Of a stretch of 30,881 nucleotides of DNA, positions 1 to 8,687 are shown piece after piece. Where the stretch lies: NCBI GenBank assembly GCA_022766795.1, contig JALEPE010000048.1, forward strand, positions 1-30,881, in the 5' to 3' direction. The stretch's first letter is position 1. The number at the start of each line of letters is the position of its first letter. Both the position numbers and the translations under genes were made by a program. This DNA is from Helicobacter sp. (GTDB taxonomy: Bacteria; Campylobacterota; Campylobacteria; Campylobacterales; Helicobacteraceae). The notes beneath the pieces were generated by a model that was not told the origin of the DNA, ran no database searches, and saw only the letters and a program-made list of their open reading frames with translations.

Positions 1-482
1 ATTTCTTGATGCTTTTTTTCTATGAGTGTTTGGGTTTCTTGTGCAGTGTGCGTGATTTTGTCGGTAAGTTGCTGGGATACTTTTTCAAATTCACGCGTAT
101 AAACATCGGTTTGCAAAGCCTCGCTAAAGAGTTTGACTAATTGTTTTTGGTGCTTAGATTCTAGACTTTTAGCAATCTCTTGCGTCATTTTTTCTATATC
201 AATCTTAGCACCAACTGCCGCATTGACAAGGTCTATGTGTTCTACAAAGAGATTTTCTAGCAAGTCTTTCGCGTTTTTATTAAAGTCAATTCTAGCTTGT
301 GAAAGTGCTTGTGCGCTCTCTTTAGCTAGTTTTTCTTTTAAGGAGTTTTGCAATGCGTTAAAGGATTCCTCTAAAGCCTCTTTTAAATTCTGCTTGCTTG
401 TTGCTTCTAGCACTTCAGCCTTTAGGTCTTGTAAGCTTTCAAAATCTGCTTTAAAAGCTTGTAGAATCTCCATTAAACGCAT
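1..482 (-). CDS. Phage-associated coiled-coil protein, C-terminus cut by window edge
   Basis: An open frame reads leftward from ATG at 482-480 to base 1 without a stop (160 codons seen). An AAAGGA Shine-Dalgarno sits about 7 nt upstream of that ATG, and the gene begins 11 nt after the stop of the previous phage gene, so it belongs to the same transcription unit. The product is Lys/Glu/Gln/Leu-rich with long predicted helices (start MRLMEILQAFKADFESLQDL) and no membrane segment. I do not recognise a family. Its place downstream of scaffold, capsid and small head protein suggests a virion or head-tail protein, but that is inference from position only. The C-terminus lies outside the window. Confidence 0.7.
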   Translation of the reverse strand, partial: MRLMEILQAFKADFESLQDLKAEVLEATSKQNLKEALEESFNALQNSLKEKLAKESAQALSQARIDFNKNAKDLLENLFVEHIDLVNAAVGAKIDIEKMTQEIAKSLESKHQKQLVKLFSEALQTDVYTREFEKVSQQLTDKITHTAQETQTLIEKKHQE

Positions 483-493
483 TTTAAAATCCT

Positions 494-853
494 TTAATAT
501 TCTGTTTGAATCTGACTTGGTAAAAAGTATAAAACTCTAACCTTAAATTGTCCCTTTGTAGAAGTAGCACTCAACACCACATCTATGGTTGTTGTATCTC
601 CCATTGTGTGCGTAAAATTCACGCTTTGGTTGCCTTTTGTTGCCAAATCAATATCATTTGCGATTGTCTCTGTGCCAATGCGCAAATCTGCGGTAATGGC
701 TTCGCTAGGCTCTGTTACTTCCACATTGATACTTACCACTTCTGCTTTAGCAGGTAATGCTACTGCAGCAATGGTCTCATTTGCTTTATAAGCCTTAACA
801 TCAAGGCATCTAACAGCTAAATAGCTAATATTATGCACGGTTTGAATCATCAT
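494..853 (-). CDS. Small beta-rich phage head protein (possible decoration protein)
   Basis: 119 aa. The SD AAGGAG overlaps the stop of the capsid gene (stop at 857-859) and lies 6 nt before ATG at 853; a second ATG follows immediately. The sequence has alternating hydrophobic and Thr/Ser/Val residues typical of beta-sandwich proteins, no signal peptide and no membrane helix. A small beta-rich protein encoded directly after a major capsid protein is often a head-decoration or stabilising protein. That function is inferred from size, composition and position, not from a recognised motif. The only firm statement is that it is a translated member of the phage head operon. Confidence 0.7.
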   Translation of the reverse strand: MMIQTVHNISYLAVRCLDVKAYKANETIAAVALPAKAEVVSINVEVTEPSEAITADLRIGTETIANDIDLATKGNQSVNFTHTMGDTTTIDVVLSATSTKGQFKVRVLYFLPSQIQTEY

Positions 854-856
854 TGC

Positions 857-2044
857 TTACTCCTTATGTGAATAGAAAATACCAATGGTTGCAAAGTCTG
901 TATTATGGAATGGTGAGTTAGGATTCTCATAGCTAATCCAACGCGCCTTTGCAATAGAGATATTTCTATCAATCCCAACTACAATTTTACGCCCCGCGTC
1001 TTGCTTATCATCAATATACACATCAGGCTTAGGGCGTCCCGCGCAGAGAATAGAGGATGCACCCATTAAGACGCCAATGCCTGTTTTTTGGTTACCCGTA
1101 TAAAAGCTAGGGGGCGTGATTTTTCCATTGTTTAGGTTTAGGACATTGAGATATTGTTTAAAGGCACTATCCTCAACGCCACTATGCAATAAGCCTGTGG
1201 ATAATGCACTCCAAGTCCCTACATCAATCACGGGACAATTATCAATCACGCCCAAAAATCCTGTGAATAGATTATTATCTAAACCGCGTTTATCAATTTT
1301 TTGCAATTCAATCCATTCAGGGTCGCTTTTTAATTGTTCTGCACCTACCGTATCCACCAAAATAATGTATTGGTAAATGCGTGTTACAATCCCATCATTG
1401 GTCTTGCGTGAAATGGCTACTGGTTTAATAGGGAATCTCTCTTTCCCATCATAGCCTAGTCCGCGTTTTGCCATAAAAATAGCACGTTTAATCGCTTGGA
1501 CATTTAGTGTATCATCAGCCGCGATAGTTTTTGTGCTATCCTCTATGTTTGCGTGTTTTGTTGTGTCTTTATAACCATTTGCAGAATCGCACACAACGGC
1601 ATTTGTGAAATCATTACACAAAGTTACCGCAATGGCTCTATCTACAGCTTGTTTTAACCAACCTTGCAGAGAATCTACGCTTTCTTTAATGAAATTTACT
1701 TGTTGCATTGCTTGTTCTAACTTTGTTTTACTCTTTAGAGAGTTTGCAAAGTTGTTTGGGTGCATTGTGAGTGAATAAATTTCTAATTTATCGTAATTTG
1801 TATCAAAGTCCGCATTACCGCGCACACCATCACCTTGCAGTGGTGCTTTTAATCTTGGTGTTACGGCATTAAAAATTCCTTGCATAGCGATTGTGCGCAA
1901 GGCTCTATCTTGTCCGCTTCCAATTAAGCTTTCAAAATACGATTCTTGCCATAAAGCACTTTCAATCCGTTTGCTAATCTCTACAGATACATTGGGGTCA
2001 TTTTTCCACTTTTCTAGCTTAATACCATTTAAATCGATTGCCAT
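857..2044 (-). CDS. Phage major capsid protein (N4-gp56/DUF4043-like)
   Basis: 395 aa. It starts at ATG 2044 with a good SD (AAAGGAG, about 7 nt upstream). The N-terminal third resembles the N4-gp56/DUF4043 capsid family: an early QESYFESLIGSG stretch, then a PLQGDGVRGNADFDTNYDKL region in which the GdGv-G---N--L pattern fits the family. A helical segment (QVNFIKESVDSLQGWLKQAVDRA) and a Gly/Ala-rich C-terminal region (GIGVLMGASSILCAGRP) follow. Length fits a full capsid subunit. The order scaffold, capsid, small head protein on one strand supports the call. The exact family is recalled rather than searched; an unrelated HK97-fold or P22-like coat is the main alternative. Confidence 0.7.
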   Translation of the reverse strand: MAIDLNGIKLEKWKNDPNVSVEISKRIESALWQESYFESLIGSGQDRALRTIAMQGIFNAVTPRLKAPLQGDGVRGNADFDTNYDKLEIYSLTMHPNNFANSLKSKTKLEQAMQQVNFIKESVDSLQGWLKQAVDRAIAVTLCNDFTNAVVCDSANGYKDTTKHANIEDSTKTIAADDTLNVQAIKRAIFMAKRGLGYDGKERFPIKPVAISRKTNDGIVTRIYQYIILVDTVGAEQLKSDPEWIELQKIDKRGLDNNLFTGFLGVIDNCPVIDVGTWSALSTGLLHSGVEDSAFKQYLNVLNLNNGKITPPSFYTGNQKTGIGVLMGASSILCAGRPKPDVYIDDKQDAGRKIVVGIDRNISIAKARWISYENPNSPFHNTDFATIGIFYSHKE

Positions 2045-2057
2045 TTTTTAAACTCCT

Positions 2058-2681
2058 TTAAACTCTGTTAAAATAATCATCGCTAGACATTTTTGTATCA
2101 ATGTTTTGTGCGTCTAGCTCTGTGCCTTGTGCTTGTTTAGGTAGGGATTCCTCCTCGCTACCATTGTTCTTTTTATAATGTGCATAGATTGCGTTTAATG
2201 CTTCTAATGGAGGCATTTGCGCAATCTCTCTATGCACGCGAGGCGGTAACTCCTCTTGTGCATAAGCCATTAATTCATCTACGCTAATATCCTTATGTGT
2301 CTCCTCAAAGGCTTTTTGTGCCTTATCCAAGCTTGCATAGGTTTCTTTTTCTTTGATTTTGCTTTGCAACTCTTGCATTCTCCCTTTCTTACTGCCGATT
2401 TGTTCGTTATAAAAGGTGTTAAGCTTTGTCATCATTGCTTTAAAAAATTCTTTGGGATTATCAAAAAATAAATCCTGCTCTTGCTCGTTTAAATTGCTCG
2501 CTAAAAACTCTGCACCATTTTCCTCTATGCTAAGTTCTAATTGGTCAATTTCTTTTTGCAAGCCTTCTAGCTCTTGTATTTCTGCTGTTGCGTCATACAT
2601 TGCGCTATCACCTGCATTGTCTGCTGGTGGTTGCGGTGCTTTAGCTTGCGGTTCTTGTTGCATTGGTATATCCTCTGGCAT
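2058..2681 (-). CDS. Probable phage capsid scaffolding protein
   Basis: 207 aa, from ATG 2681 with SD AAGGAA 5 nt upstream. It ends 13 nt before the capsid start. The protein is strongly acidic and Gln/Glu/Lys-rich, with a disordered Pro/Ala/Gln N-terminus (residues 1-25), a long predicted coiled coil (about 30-115) and a polar C-terminus. This is the usual composition of scaffolding proteins, which sit just upstream of the capsid gene and direct shell assembly. There is no Ser protease or catalytic motif to suggest a scaffold-protease fusion. It is the first gene of the visible phage unit; portal and terminase, normally upstream of scaffold, are absent on this side. Confidence 0.62.
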   Translation of the reverse strand: MPEDIPMQQEPQAKAPQPPADNAGDSAMYDATAEIQELEGLQKEIDQLELSIEENGAEFLASNLNEQEQDLFFDNPKEFFKAMMTKLNTFYNEQIGSKKGRMQELQSKIKEKETYASLDKAQKAFEETHKDISVDELMAYAQEELPPRVHREIAQMPPLEALNAIYAHYKKNNGSEEESLPKQAQGTELDAQNIDTKMSSDDYFNRV

Positions 2682-2753
2682 TGCGCTTCCTTTTTTAAAA
2701 ATTTAGCGCATTTTAGAAAATTAACATTTTTTAAAAAAGGGCTAAAAATTATT

Positions 2754-2767
2754 GCGTGCTAGCACGC
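2754..2767. promoter_or_regulatory. 14-bp perfect palindrome upstream of phage head operon
   Basis: GCGTGCTAGCACGC is its own reverse complement and is unusually GC-rich for this AT-rich spacer. It lies about 73 bp upstream of the scaffold ATG (2681). It could be a repressor operator for the phage unit or part of an RNA hairpin; the sequence does not decide which. Confidence 0.35.
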
Positions 2768-2843
2768 TCGCAAAAAAGGCAATTAAATAAAACGCTTTTG
2801 AGAGCGAACAGCTCAAAAAAAATCTAAACTTTTATTTTTTCTA

Positions 2844-2866
2844 AAAGAAACTTTTACAATGGAATC
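2844..2866 (+). repeat. Dispersed 23-nt repeat, copy 1
   Basis: The 23 bases beginning AAAGAAACTTTT and ending TGGAATC occur identically on the opposite strand at 23408-23430. Exact identity over 23 nt between two non-coding sites 20 kb apart is not expected by chance in a 31-kb window. Flanks on either side diverge quickly. Confidence 0.75.
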
Positions 2867-2982
2867 TTGTAGTATAAATTGCTGCGATTCCACAAGTAAG
2901 CAGGGCTAAAGGCAATCACTGCAAGTGCAAACTAAAATTCAAAAAATAAAAATTTTTTAACTTTTTTTATCGTTTTTTGTTT

Positions 2983-2988
2983 TAGAAT
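2983..2988 (+). promoter_or_regulatory. Candidate -10 (TAGAAT) of the MFS-dynamin operon
   Basis: TAGAAT lies 29 bp before the MFS ATG and is preceded by T-rich tracts at 2952-2958, 2962-2968 and 2973-2978. Such periodic T-tracts replace a -35 box in Helicobacter/Campylobacter housekeeping promoters. Confidence 0.45.
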
Positions 2989-3017
2989 GTTACAAAAATT
3001 TTAAGGGCGTAATAATA

Positions 3018-4163
3018 ATGAAACACTACACATTACTTGTTGTCCTTTTGAGTGCAATTGTAACGATTTCTAGCCTTTATATTACACAGCCTATGCAACC
3101 ACTCTTTATGGAAGAGTTTGGAATCTCTGTTACGCAAGTAACGCTTTTTACTTCCGTTGTATTACTCTCTCTCGCCGTTGCACCTATTATTTATGGGTAT
3201 TTGCTGGAGAAATTTGACACGCGTATTATCTTATTTTCTGCGCTTGGCAGCATTGGAATCCTACAATGCCTCCTTTGTTTTGCACAAAATTACACATTTT
3301 TCTTAAGCATTAGAATCTTAGAAGCACTCGTGATTCCAGCAGCTTTGACGGCGACTTTAACAACCCTAACGCGCGCAGGAATGCAAAATATGCAAAAATA
3401 TGTCAGCATCTATGTTGCAGCAACCGTATTTGGAGGTGTTTTATCGCGCGTAGGTGGTGGATTTATCACTTCCATTTCCTCGTGGCAATTTACGTTTGCT
3501 TCACTTGGAATCGCAACCTTAATTGTTGCTCTTCTTGCCTACAAACTCCCGCATAGCTCGCAAATGGCAAGCGCGAAAATCACACCCAAAGTTGTCTTAG
3601 AATTATTACAAGACAAGAGATATGCATTTTTATATATGGGAGCATTTTTGGTATTATTTTGTTTTCAAGGTGCGCTAAACTTTATGCCCTTTGAAATCAA
3701 AGCCCTAAATCCAAATATTACACCCGCACAGATTGGTTTTTTGTATTTAGGATACATCATTGGAATCATCACTGCCTTATTGGTTGGACGCATTAAACGC
3801 GCTCTTGGTGGAGATTTACGCGCGATTGTCTTTGGTTTTTTGGTTTTTGGAATCGCACCCTTAATTATGCTAGCGCAAAACTTTTGGTGGTTGTTTTTTG
3901 CCGTGTTTGTAATTTGCATTGGAATGTTTATCGTGCATTCCGTGCTATCGGCATTTGTCAATTCCATCTCTAGCGAGAAAAAAGGAATCACAAATGGCTT
4001 ATATCTCGCATTTTACTATACAGGAGGGACTTTTGGAACAACATTGCCCAGCTATCTGTATAACCACTTTGGTTGGGGTGTGCTATGTGTAGCCTTAAGT
4101 GGAATTCTATTTACAAGTGCGGGGCTATTTTATATTTTACGCGGAATCTTTAAAGGAAATTAA
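3018..4163 (+). CDS. MFS transporter, YnfM/AraJ-like drug or metabolite exporter
   Basis: 381 aa, almost wholly hydrophobic with about 12 predicted membrane helices, so an inner-membrane major facilitator. The loop between helices 2 and 3 carries GYLLEKFDTRII, a variant of the MFS signature G-x-L-a-D-R-x-G-R. The early YITQPMQPLFMEEFGIS stretch resembles YnfM/AraJ-type proton-driven exporters. The substrate cannot be read from sequence. The start at 3018 has AAGGG about 10 nt upstream. The stop shares one base with the start of the next gene (TAATG at 4161-4165), so it is translationally coupled to the dynamin pair. That link is unusual: nothing in the family suggests a partnership with dynamins. 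Confidence 0.85.
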   Translation: MKHYTLLVVLLSAIVTISSLYITQPMQPLFMEEFGISVTQVTLFTSVVLLSLAVAPIIYGYLLEKFDTRIILFSALGSIGILQCLLCFAQNYTFFLSIRILEALVIPAALTATLTTLTRAGMQNMQKYVSIYVAATVFGGVLSRVGGGFITSISSWQFTFASLGIATLIVALLAYKLPHSSQMASAKITPKVVLELLQDKRYAFLYMGAFLVLFCFQGALNFMPFEIKALNPNITPAQIGFLYLGYIIGIITALLVGRIKRALGGDLRAIVFGFLVFGIAPLIMLAQNFWWLFFAVFVICIGMFIVHSVLSAFVNSISSEKKGITNGLYLAFYYTGGTFGTTLPSYLYNHFGWGVLCVALSGILFTSAGLFYILRGIFKGN

Positions 4164-6559
4164 TGGAACAAATTTTTGATACTTTTCGTCAGCATTTTAA
4201 AGAAGTGCTTCCACTAGGGAATTTACATATCTTAGAAAATGACAATGCAAGCGCGATTATCGCGATATTCTTAAGTCTTGATGCGCAAGGGTTTAATGTG
4301 TTTTGGCAGAATGAAACACTACAACATTTATGTGAAAAATACTGCAAAACCCTTAGTTTTAAGGGCATTTCTCAAGTACAATATACATTGCTTTTAAACC
4401 TGCAAAAAGCCTTTAACACAAATCCAAAACCCACACAAGAATTACTAAAAGCTGTGTTAGAAAATCTTAAAATTCTAAAGAGCGAAAACATCACGCAAAG
4501 TGCGCTTTTACCTAGCATTGAGCAGTATTTTAATCAACTTATCAAGCAAGAAATTTCAGATTCAAATCCCACAGATAATTCTATAATCAAAGATTCCACA
4601 CCCGCAGCATTGTCTAGCACATTTTTACAAAATTTTTTGGATGAAAGTTTAGCATTATTAAAAGCCCAAAAGGAATCGTTACATTCTACATTAACACGGG
4701 ATTTTCCATATTTGATTGCGCATTTTAACACATTGCAAAAACTCGTAGAAAAAATAGAAAACCAACATTTTTCCATTGGAATCACAGGCGTGCTAAGTGC
4801 AGGCAAAAGCACACTTTTAAACGCGCTTTTAGGGCAAGAGATTCTAGGAAGCTCCACGATTCCAGAGACAGCAAGCTTAACACTGCTAAAATACGCCAAA
4901 ACACCTCACGCACAAGTGTGCTTTTGGAACAAACAAGAATGGGAAGATGTGAAATCCATTATCGCAGAATCCGAACTTGACACGCTGTTTAAGAATGCAG
5001 AATTTCGCGAAGTTTTTACAAAACAAATCCAAGATTCCGCACAAAGCATTGATATTAGTATAGAGGAACTCCCCAAATACACCTCCGCAAACCACCCGAG
5101 CCGTCTTTGCAACCTCATCAAGCAAACGATACTTTTCACACCACTAAAATTTTTAGAAAATTCCGTAGAAATAGTAGATACGCCCGGACTTGATGACCCC
5201 ATTATCCAAAGAGAAGAGATTACTAGGCAGTATCTAGGACATTGCGACTTGCTAATCCACGCAATGAATGCCGCACAGAGTGCAACACAAATTGATATGA
5301 GTTTTATTCTGCAAACCTTGCAAAGTGCGAATCTATCACGGATTCTCATCTTGCTAACCCACGCAGATTTATTAGAACCAGCCGATTTGCAAGCTGCACT
5401 AAACTACACCAAAGAAAGTATTAAAGCAAACCTAAAACAGAACCTCCCACAAGACGATGTGGCACTGCTGTTTAAAAGACTAGATTTCATCGCCCTTGCA
5501 AGCTACCCTGCTCTGCTTTGTCAAACAAACCCTGCAAAAGCGCAAGAACTAGGATTTAATTTGGAATCCTCTAATTTCAACGCTCTCATTGCCTATTTAA
5601 ACCAAACCTTACTCGGCAAAAATAGCACGAAGGCGAAGGATTTAATCTACATTAGCGCACAAGGTTTCGCGCGCGTCAATGACGCTATTAAATCTGCAAT
5701 CTATTTAGAGCAAAGCCTGTTGTTTGCTAAAGAACAGGAAGTGCAGAAACGCATTCAAGAAGCAGAATCCCTAAAAACGCAAAGCTTAGCGCAACTAGAG
5801 AATGCAAAAACTGCATTAGATTCCACCAAAACACAGCTACAGGACTTCCTAAACACTCTACAAAACCAGCTAAACCAAAGACTAGAGGAAGCGAAAAATG
5901 TTTTAAGCGAACGTGTTTTTGCAGACATTATTTATGACTATGAAAAAGGCAAAACTCCAAGCTCTGAACGTTTAGAATATATCTTAGATTTAGGATTGAA
6001 GGACACTTTGAGCGATATTTTACGCTTTAGCACGCAGAGTTTAAGCAAGAAAATTGCACAATTAAAGAGTCATTTTGAATCCCTTTTGGAATCGCTAAAT
6101 GCGCAGTTACAAGATAATCAGGACAGCGCAAAAAATTTTAATTTATATTTAAATCCAACGCTTTTGCAAAAGACAAAACTCAAGATTCTAAATAAGATTC
6201 TTAAAACCTCTAAACAATTCAATAAAAGTCAAACTAATGCACTAAAAATTGCACTAGATTCCGACTTTAAAGAGGGATTTTTGGATTTTATCACAGCTTT
6301 AATGCAAGAATCCAAAACCTTAGAACAAAAATACATCACACACTTTAGTGCGCTTTTAGATTCCATACAAAGCCATTTAAACGTAGATTTGGAAGCTAAG
6401 GATAATATCCTGCAACACGCACTTAGCCATCTCAACACAAGCGAGAAAGAGAAGCAGCAAAGAGAGAAGATTCTCACACAAACATTAGCCAAGCTTCACA
6501 CAAATTTAGAATCACTAAAAGCTTTACAACACTATGCGACAGGGGATAATAATGCTTAA
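4163..6559 (+). CDS. Dynamin-like GTPase, first of pair (Cj-DLP1/2 family)
   Basis: 798 aa. A long N-terminal helical region (about 1-200) precedes a dynamin-type GTPase domain: P-loop G209-VLSAG-K215-S-T, switch threonine in the SSTIPET region, G3 D339-T-P-G342, and a THAD element in the G4 position. After about residue 510 come long helices rich in Gln, Leu, Lys and Glu (stalk/coiled coil). Bacterial dynamin-like proteins bind, tether or remodel membranes through GTP-driven oligomerisation. In C. jejuni two such proteins encoded side by side (Cj0411/Cj0412) form a hetero-tetramer, and this pair matches that arrangement. The G4 Thr-His in place of Asn-Lys is a departure to check. It overlaps the next gene by 8 bp (ATGCTTAA). 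Confidence 0.85.
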   Translation: MEQIFDTFRQHFKEVLPLGNLHILENDNASAIIAIFLSLDAQGFNVFWQNETLQHLCEKYCKTLSFKGISQVQYTLLLNLQKAFNTNPKPTQELLKAVLENLKILKSENITQSALLPSIEQYFNQLIKQEISDSNPTDNSIIKDSTPAALSSTFLQNFLDESLALLKAQKESLHSTLTRDFPYLIAHFNTLQKLVEKIENQHFSIGITGVLSAGKSTLLNALLGQEILGSSTIPETASLTLLKYAKTPHAQVCFWNKQEWEDVKSIIAESELDTLFKNAEFREVFTKQIQDSAQSIDISIEELPKYTSANHPSRLCNLIKQTILFTPLKFLENSVEIVDTPGLDDPIIQREEITRQYLGHCDLLIHAMNAAQSATQIDMSFILQTLQSANLSRILILLTHADLLEPADLQAALNYTKESIKANLKQNLPQDDVALLFKRLDFIALASYPALLCQTNPAKAQELGFNLESSNFNALIAYLNQTLLGKNSTKAKDLIYISAQGFARVNDAIKSAIYLEQSLLFAKEQEVQKRIQEAESLKTQSLAQLENAKTALDSTKTQLQDFLNTLQNQLNQRLEEAKNVLSERVFADIIYDYEKGKTPSSERLEYILDLGLKDTLSDILRFSTQSLSKKIAQLKSHFESLLESLNAQLQDNQDSAKNFNLYLNPTLLQKTKLKILNKILKTSKQFNKSQTNALKIALDSDFKEGFLDFITALMQESKTLEQKYITHFSALLDSIQSHLNVDLEAKDNILQHALSHLNTSEKEKQQREKILTQTLAKLHTNLESLKALQHYATGDNNA

Positions 6560-8597
6560 TACTTATATTTTAGAATGCAAAGCCTTACTAGAGAAACTAC
6601 AACAACAAACCCCTATACAAAAGCTGATTTTACAATGCCAAAATCACCTCAACCCAAACGATTACAAAATAAGCTTTTTTGAGCAATTACAACACAAAAG
6701 CACAGAACCTATGCAAATTGCAATTATTGGGCAGTTTTCAAGCGGTAAAAGCACCTTTTTAAACGCACTTTTAGGGCAGGATATTTTGCCAACAGGCATT
6801 ACACCTATTACCTCTAAAGTGTGTAAAATCTGCTACGGCGAGGATTATATTTTAGAAATTCTATACAAAGATGGCAAAAAAATCTTACAAAATATAGAAT
6901 TTCTACACAAACTAACAAGGGAAAATTCTAAAAATATTGATTATTTTTGCCTATATGCGCCGATTCTGCTTTTAAAAGAAATTAACTTTTTAGATACGCC
7001 GGGCTTTAACTCCCAAAACGATGACGATACGCACGCGACTTTAAAGGTGTTAGAAAATGTAGATGGAATCATCTGGCTAACCCTCATTGATAACGCAGGC
7101 AAAAACAGCGAAAAGGCTTTGCTTAAGGAATTTAGCGCACACTTTGCGCAAAAAAGCCTTTGCGTGCTAAACCAAAAAGACAGGCTAAAGAATGACGCAG
7201 AAATTCAAACAAGCGTCAATTACGCTAAAAGTGCGTTTGAGGGTATTTTCTCTGATGTGATTCCAATCTCTGCAAAACTTGCACTAAAGGCACGGCTTAA
7301 TACCACAGAAAAATTTCTTGAAACATCGCTTTTAAACCTAGCCCACGCAATCCAAGATATTGCATTAAAATATAGCGATTCTAATTTAAACAACACGCAT
7401 TTAGAGACACAAGAATCCCTTGATAAACTCACACAAATTTATCAAAATGCACAAGAAAATATTACAAAAGCCCTACAAGAAAAAGCCGATGACGCCACAC
7501 AAAATCTAATGCGCAACTCTAATATGCCTTTAATTTTTGACTTCTTAAACCAAACCATTAAGCCGCGAGCTAGCCTCGCAAAATCCCATAGTGCGCTTAA
7601 AAAACTCAAAGAAATGCACATCTTTTTACATTTGCAATACCATAAAATCCGACAAAGCTATAGAAGATTACACTTGCTTTTATATAAACACAACGCGCTT
7701 TTAGTTCAAAATTGTGCCACCTCTAAAGAAAAGGAACAAAAAATATTCAATGAGCTATACCTTAATTTAGATATTTTGCTAGATTCCTTAGCACAAAAGA
7801 TTTTTAACGCTTTTGAGAAGCAGTCCATAGATTTTTTACAAGACAAAAAAACATTACTAGGCACAAAATCCATTGCACACAAGAAAGCCGTTACAATTCT
7901 GCCTTTAGAAAAGCTACGCATTGAGCTGCAAAACCAAGATACAAAACTCGTTAAGGACTATAAAGCCATTAGTGTAAAAATCAAAAACTTCTTAGATTTA
8001 TTTGTGGAATCCATAGAGAAAAATACGGAATCTCTAGCACAAAAAGTTGCCCTTTGGCAAGATGAAGCCCCACAATCTATTGAACTTTACCTCATCGCAC
8101 CACAAAGTCAAGCAATGCAGGATTTACGCACCTTTGCACAGCATTGTTATGAAAATATACTCACAGATTTTAACAAAAATGCACTTGTTGCAATCTCATT
8201 TTTGCGCAGCGAACTAAACGCGCTAAGTAACTTTCTGTCCCTCAATTACGATAATGCGATTCATTTAACACTAACGCAACTAGATTTAAAAATCAAGAAT
8301 GCTATTGCAAAGCATCGCGAAAATCAGGAGGAATTTGCCCTCTTTAATCCTACGTTAGAAAATGTCCGCGAAACCCTCAATGAAGCATTTTGCTTTGAGC
8401 AATTTCAAGCACGCTTATTTGGTCCTATGAATTCTTTAAATAAAGCATATTCCCAATTCCTAGCCCAAAATGCAAACACCACAGAGGATAAATGCACGTG
8501 GATTATGCAAGTTTCTTTGGCTCTTAAGAAAGAAATAGATACAATTATGCAAAATTTGCAAGCCATTAAAAATGCACAAAAAAATAATGAGAAATAA
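6552..8597 (+). CDS. Dynamin-like GTPase, second of pair (Cj-DLP1/2 family)
   Basis: 681 aa from ATG 6552, preferred over ATG 6534 because SD AGGGGA (6541-6546) lies 5 nt before it. The GTPase domain is near the N-terminus: P-loop G60-QFSSG-K66-S-T, switch region with TGITPIT, G3 D148-T-P-G151, and G4 NQKD. It lacks the 200-residue N-terminal extension of its partner. The remainder is helical and charged. Sequence divergence from the first protein, plus 8-bp overlap and adjacency, argues for an obligate hetero-partner rather than a recent duplicate. Role by family: membrane-associated GTPase, with tethering or membrane repair as possible functions. No membrane helix is evident. Confidence 0.85.
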   Translation: MLNTYILECKALLEKLQQQTPIQKLILQCQNHLNPNDYKISFFEQLQHKSTEPMQIAIIGQFSSGKSTFLNALLGQDILPTGITPITSKVCKICYGEDYILEILYKDGKKILQNIEFLHKLTRENSKNIDYFCLYAPILLLKEINFLDTPGFNSQNDDDTHATLKVLENVDGIIWLTLIDNAGKNSEKALLKEFSAHFAQKSLCVLNQKDRLKNDAEIQTSVNYAKSAFEGIFSDVIPISAKLALKARLNTTEKFLETSLLNLAHAIQDIALKYSDSNLNNTHLETQESLDKLTQIYQNAQENITKALQEKADDATQNLMRNSNMPLIFDFLNQTIKPRASLAKSHSALKKLKEMHIFLHLQYHKIRQSYRRLHLLLYKHNALLVQNCATSKEKEQKIFNELYLNLDILLDSLAQKIFNAFEKQSIDFLQDKKTLLGTKSIAHKKAVTILPLEKLRIELQNQDTKLVKDYKAISVKIKNFLDLFVESIEKNTESLAQKVALWQDEAPQSIELYLIAPQSQAMQDLRTFAQHCYENILTDFNKNALVAISFLRSELNALSNFLSLNYDNAIHLTLTQLDLKIKNAIAKHRENQEEFALFNPTLENVRETLNEAFCFEQFQARLFGPMNSLNKAYSQFLAQNANTTEDKCTWIMQVSLALKKEIDTIMQNLQAIKNAQKNNEK

Positions 8598-8687
8598 AAG
8601 TGGAATCAAAATTGCTTAATTTACCTATTAAAGACATAAAACACTAGAAATAGCGGTGAATTAGGACAAATTAACAAAGGAATGACA

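Larger units (their letters stand above)
2682..3017. other. Phage/host intergenic junction with dyads and one copy of a 23-nt repeat
   Basis: 336 bp without a credible gene, separating leftward phage genes from the rightward MFS operon. It holds a perfect 14-bp palindrome GCGTGCTAGCACGC (2754-2767), an imperfect hairpin TTTTGAG/CTCAAAA (2796-2802 / 2812-2818), a 23-nt sequence (2844-2866) repeated exactly in inverted orientation at 23408-23430, and an inverted pair GGAATC/GATTCC (2861-2866 / 2885-2890). Both flanking units must be transcribed divergently from here. No tRNA, integrase or clear att core is visible. Confidence 0.6.

Noticed and set aside
133..540. Plus-strand ORF of 135 codons in the phage block
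   Set aside because: It is antisense to a convincing minus-strand frame with an SD and has Ser/Cys/Phe-rich shadow composition.
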